Part shown: positions 49,843 to 55,800 of the stretch, piece by piece | Position numbering within the stretch: the stretch's first letter is position 1 | How the letters are laid out: each line of letters starts with the position of its first letter | Assembly (NCBI GenBank): GCA_002633005.1 | Contig: NMRA01000470.1 | Location: forward strand, 131,496-195,495 | Direction: 5' to 3' | Origin: Phoronis australis | Lineage: Eukaryota; Phoronida; Phoronidae | DNA length: 64,000 nt | The notes under the pieces: model-generated | What the model saw: only the letters and a program-made list of their open reading frames with translations | Told to the model about the DNA's origin: nothing | Databases searched by the model: none | Translations under genes and position numbers: made by a program

Positions 49843-52800
49843 TCTTCCTCTACCCCTCTCTCCTTTCCTCCCTTCCTTCTCCCTCGCTTCCTCCCTCCCT
49901 CTTCTTTCTCCCTCCCTTCTTGGCCCCGACCCTACCTCACCCCTCTCTATTCATACCTCTCTCTTCCTCAAACCGCGGCCAATGATAATGAAGACAATAA
50001 AGCACATTAACTTACAGTGAACTCTAACTGTATAGATCTTGAATTCTACAGCCTGGATCTTTGTGTTAGAAGCATAACATTTCAACGAGATTTTGTCTAA
50101 TTCTTTGTTGGCTCGTATTGTGATGTTCCCACGGTACGCTAACCCGCCATACAAACTATTTGAAAATGACACCTCGGACTTGGTTCCTTTAAGAGACTGC
50201 CATCTCATGCTGATCTCTGGGTACGAACTGTCCGTCGAGCATTCTAGTGTGTAAACGGACCCGAGCATCACGTGGAACCTTTTGCTGTTGTGATCTAAAA
50301 GCCCTGGGACTTCACTCAGGTCTAGCACTGTCAGCTCAGTAGGGCCAACTACAAGTTACATTGTCAAAGTCAAGCACGTGAGTCAGAAAGTTTATTCCCG
50401 AGTTAATCGAATCTGGAAACCAATACCAAAAGAGAAATAAATAAAAAACTTACCGCGTTATTTAGTCAAAATTTCATTGCAAATCCAATTGAAAACACTC
50501 ACAATTCACTAAAAGCAGCACGCTGTTTTGGAATCATGGAGTGTCGATACGAACCCGTTGATTGGCGCTTCAAGTAAGAGTTTGCTTGTTCATTTCACGC
50601 GTGCCGTGGATTGTTGGTTTCGCGACAGCACTCCAACAGTACCGGAATATCTTATCGAAATTTGATATTATCAACTATTACTCACATGCTACTTCAATAG
50701 TGGCTCTGACACGTTTCTTGAACTTGTGTTGTTGTACATTATGTGCTTCACAAAGAACCTGCTTCTTGTTTAAATGACGTGTGTATGTGAATGTAAAATT
50801 CTGCCTGAATGTTGATGCATTCGAAGCACTATGTTGACTAGAGCGATAAAGTTTGCCTTTTATTCCCCAATCGGCCGTCCACGTCATTTTAACACTTGGC
50901 CAAACCAAATCTGTCTCGCAGTATAACTTGCACGTTTTGTTTTCAACACCATTCAGAATACCGTTGTTGATCGATAGCTTTTTCCACTCTTCGCTAAGTG
51001 TCAGTTCATCTGGCCCGTCTACAAATCACGAAAGTGAGACCTATTTGCCAAAATCGCTGAATTTTTAAGATTTTGGAAGCTGGAATTTTTGACATTTTTC
51101 CTACACTTTTTGAATGATACAAATAAATACATCAAAAGCGATGGACGACTATCAAAAAACTGGGTTAAACGTGCGATAAACCAGCGCCTACTGGTGAAAA
51201 AGTCGATTTACTTACCCTTAAAAAGTCAGCCTCACCTTGTTCCCTAACCTGATTGCGCGTACGAAGAGATGACAGTTCAGTATTATTGTTCTTCAGATCA
51301 GTCTCCTTATCACGGCACATTGGTAGGCCATTGATCTTAAGCAATATTAAAACCACTTCGAAGTCACTATTCGCACAGGCATCTTTAATCAGCCCCTTGA
51401 CGATATACGACAATGAGGATAATGGTATTCAACTGCTTTACAATAGGGCCGCCCGTCAGACGCTTCAATCTCTATCTCTAGCTCTGTTGAAGCACTCCAC
51501 ATTCAAAGTCGAAGATTCTGAAGTGGCGCACAACACAAAGCATATCAAATCTGGGATTAATTGAAAACACATATTTTATCGGCAACTGCAACACATTTAC
51601 TAGTTACATTTGCTGACATCGAAACCAATAAATATCATAAAAACTTCCAGACTTTCCTAAATTCAATCGGCAATGTTCACGGCAAAGCGCAGTTCCCGAG
51701 ATGATTTATTGGTGTCAACTAATGCTCGCAAGGCCGCTCGCAATATCAGCAGAACGCTTACATCAACTAAAAACAGCGACAGCAGAAACAGCGTAAACGG
51801 GGAGGCGCTTGACGGATCATGCCGAGTTGACCAGAGTTCGGCCTCGTGTGATGAGGTCAAAAACCATGGTTGGCATTGCCTCTGTAATTCGACCATTTAG
51901 TTAACAAAATCATATACTTGTGTTTCTGTGTTTGTACCTAATTTAGGAGGAACGGGACGAATTTCGAAAGCCCTTAGAAATGTTGACTTATTTTTATTGT
52001 ACCCAATCAGTGTGCTCCTGGAGAGGTATAAAGGATACTGTTACTGTTTTTAATTGGTTTGAGCGTTCTGAAGATGTTTTTAGCAGTCTTAGTTGACACC
52101 AGTGAATCGTCACGGACTCTAGGCTTTGCTGTAAATGTCGCCGATTGATATCGGAAAATCTGGCGGTATTGCATGTATGATTTTCATTGGTTTCGATGTC
52201 AACAAATGTAACCAGTGAACGTGTTGCAGTAGCAGATGTAATGTGTGACTTAAATTATTCCAAAATTTGACATGCTTAGAGTTATTCCGGAAGTGTCTGA
52301 CAGGCAGCCACATTGGAAAGCATACTTTTCTCTTTGTTATAGTATATCTTCGAGGGGCTGATTAAAGGTGTCTGTGCTATTCGTGACGAAACGTGATCAC
52401 TTCCCAGTGAATAGTTTCTGAAGCACATATCTCTGTATTGGTTACTTGGCATAATAATTGACCTACTAAAACGCATGCACAGTATACCATTGTCATTGTC
52501 ATTGTCTCAGGGACAGATATCACTGCACATTGGACAGGTCCACAAGTGCTAAGTCCTTCTCTGCAGTAGCCAAAAAAGAGTCACACTGCTGATGGTTCCC
52601 ATGTTGAGCTGGTTAATCCGGTATCTACTTTATCCACGTAACGTGGTTCTGATGTCGCTTCCTCTGACAAAATGAAGCTCAGTTAGTCTGTCCAGTGTGG
52701 TGCTTTCTGAGAGAGCCTCCATCTCCTGGTCTTTCAGTGCCATCAAAACATCCTTTTCGCTCCAAGTGACATCTTCCAAAAGTTCTGCCTTTCCTGCCAG

Positions 52801-55800
52801 GTCATCTGCTCTTTCATTCCCCGTCACTCCAGCATGTCCAGGGGTAAACAACCACACCAGGTGTTTCAGCCTGCTTCCTTCTATTGCTTCCTTCCATTCT
52901 GGTTTAATGAAACCACTCTTGATTTTGTTAAGCATGCTCTGCGAGTCCGTAGCAATGACTGCCCCTGTGTAGCGGGTGGTACGGAGCCATCCTAGAGCTG
53001 CTGTGGCTGCCTGCTCGTCCATCCGTATGCTGGTGGTCATCAAGTATGCACCTCTTTGCTCTGCAACACATCGAGCTCTCACGCGTGCTGTGAATCCCCA
53101 GCCAGATTTGACACCCCTGACGCCTGACCCATCTGTGAAGATAATGGCATCCGATAGTTTGCTGTTCTCTTCAATAAGTACACAGACCTCAGTGTTCACA
53201 ACTACTCCACTGCGTTCTCGGCATTCCCGTCGCAGTGTGATGAAAACCTTTGTGCAATTAGCCAATGTGTCCCTAATAGGTTTCCACTCTTTGTCTCTCC
53301 TTATGCTCCCAGTCTTGCACACCGAAGCAACCGTATCCTCCGCTTGAGCCGTCCAAGATCGTCCGCGTTTGATTCGGCTACCCTTATCTATTCCTATTTC
53401 TTTGTACAGAAGGTGGTCTTTGTCAGATGCCACTCAGAAGAGTGCCTTGACTTGAGCATGCTTGTGTCGGTGTGTGATGCTTGGTAATCCAAGAACATGG
53501 CGCATTGCATCAGTTGATGTGTTTCTAGTGCAGACCGAGACTACCCTCATGCCTTCATTCTGAATTTTTTTAATTTTGGATAGCTGGGTCTGTGACATAG
53601 TTGTTATCCCAAAGCCATAGTCTATGGCAGCCAACACAAGAGCCTTAAATAACAGCAACAGTAATCGTTTTTCCATTTTAGCTTTTGCCATCGTCTTCAG
53701 AGCCGAGAGTCCTTTTGCACACCTTTTGACAAAGCTATCTGCATGCTCCTTGAAGCTCAAAGTGCGATCCAAGGCTATGCCCAGGTATTTGAGCGTGTGA
53801 GTTCTTTTAATAGTGGAGCCTTCTATTTCGACGGCTGGCATTACTTTGCTAATCACTTGTTGAGAGAGCACCACATCGCAGCTGCTTTGGCATTAATCAC
53901 TGATCCAGTGTCTTCACACCATGTTGACACATCTTTGAGGTGTGTGCTGATGCCTTCGGCCATTCTGATGTGGTCTGTCCCATGTGCATATACAGGCGCG
54001 TCATCTGGAAATGTGAGAATCCTCCCGTGTTCAATATTGATTGTATAGTACCGGGGACAAAGATGATCCTTGTGGAAGTCGAGGATTCAGTCTCATAGGG
54101 TCAGAGAGCCACGACCCCAACCTCAGTGCCGCTGTACGTTCCATCAATGCAGCGGCTATCCAGTTGATGATGTAATGGTTGACCTAACAATCTAAATGCA
54201 GATTCACCAACTTCTCGTAAGATACACGATTATATGCGTCCTCGAGGTCAATCGCCACAGCCGGAGTATCTTCCTTCCTTTGGAATGCTTCATATACATC
54301 ATACGAAAAAATGGCCACATTGGCCCATGTGACTTTCCCGGTCCTGTAGCTTCCAAGAGTTTGTGGAAGTAGCTTCCTATTCTTCAGGTCCCATGCGAGT
54401 TCTCGGGCCACAATGCGCTCCATAAGTTTGCCAATTGTATTTTGCATTATTATTCTATAGCCATTCAGCAGGCTTAGGAAGCACAGCCAAGAAGCTGTGT
54501 AGCCAATCCTCGGGAATTATACCTTTCTCCAAGCTTTCTTGGTACAAAGCGGCCAGCTCTTCAAGTTCTGCATCATCAAGTTCTCGGATCGCGTCATAGT
54601 CCACTCTATCTGGTTCTGGGGATGTGTTTTTCATTGTCTTCAGGGTGCTGCGAAGATATTCTACCGTAATAGTGAACGGCACCTCGTCAGTCGAAGCAAG
54701 CTCAGTGAGTACCGCTTTTGTGCTCTTGCGCTGCTCCAAATTTCTCTGATCTGTTTGATCAATGTACCTTTCCAAAAAGTCATTCATTTGCTTTCATCAG
54801 TCACTAGAACTGTTCCATTCTCAGCTTCCACGTTTCCGAAGTTTGTGGAATCACTCTGCCTGTTCATGCTCTTATGTAACTTCCAGAATTTGATCAGTGC
54901 CCTCAGTGTGTTAAATAGGCAGACCACTAATATAAAGCAATGTAAAATTTAAGGAAAATGAAGGTTTGTCTAGTATTAGTGAGTGCGTGGTAGAATGATT
55001 CGTCGTTGGACGTTTAACGCAAATTATAGTGATCACAAGAGAATAAATCAACAAACCCAAGACCTTGGAGTGTATAGGGTCAATTATTTATTTTTCTTCA
55101 TGTCAATTGGGTGTCATGGGTCACGGAAACAAGTTAAAGGAGAATGCCACCCGATTTACTTAGTCTTTTTTACCGTCTTAATCGGTCTATATCCACATCG
55201 CCTCTTATAAGGTCGATCTCACCTTGCCGAGAGGTGTCGCGTTAACCTGTGAGGAAGGTGAGAAGCGACGCAGCGACGTCAGTGGTTCGTCTGCAGAGTG
55301 AATGCCGGTTCCCGCTTGTCCGAGCTATGAAGCTGCGAAGAAAGCGGATACATTGTTTTTTCAACTTCCTCGAGAGCCCGAAATGCTTAGGAAGTGGCTC
55401 GCGGTAATGAAGAATGAAAGGTACGCTGTTAATAGCAAGTATGAGGCCGTGAAACATCTCCGTGTCTGTGGCTGGCATTTCGTAGAGAGTGATTTCTCTG
55501 ACGAATTCCGGCTTTCCAAAGAACTATCCATACGTTCCGTTGCCTATGCATGTTCACGGCGCCTCTCTAGTATTTCTTGATTAGTGTACACCGGTTCGAA
55601 CTGATAGCGAGTGAAACCTAACGATCCAACCCGTGAAGTCTTCGTCGGATGAGCTCTTGACTAAGTCGGGATTGGCGCCGGGCGAGTTGCCATGTAGACG
55701 TTTATTATTCTGTGTTCTGTTTCAAAATGAATTTTTGTCATCCTAAAGTGATCCTAACCAATGCTTATATGAAACTAAAACAAAGTCTGTCTCATTAGAT

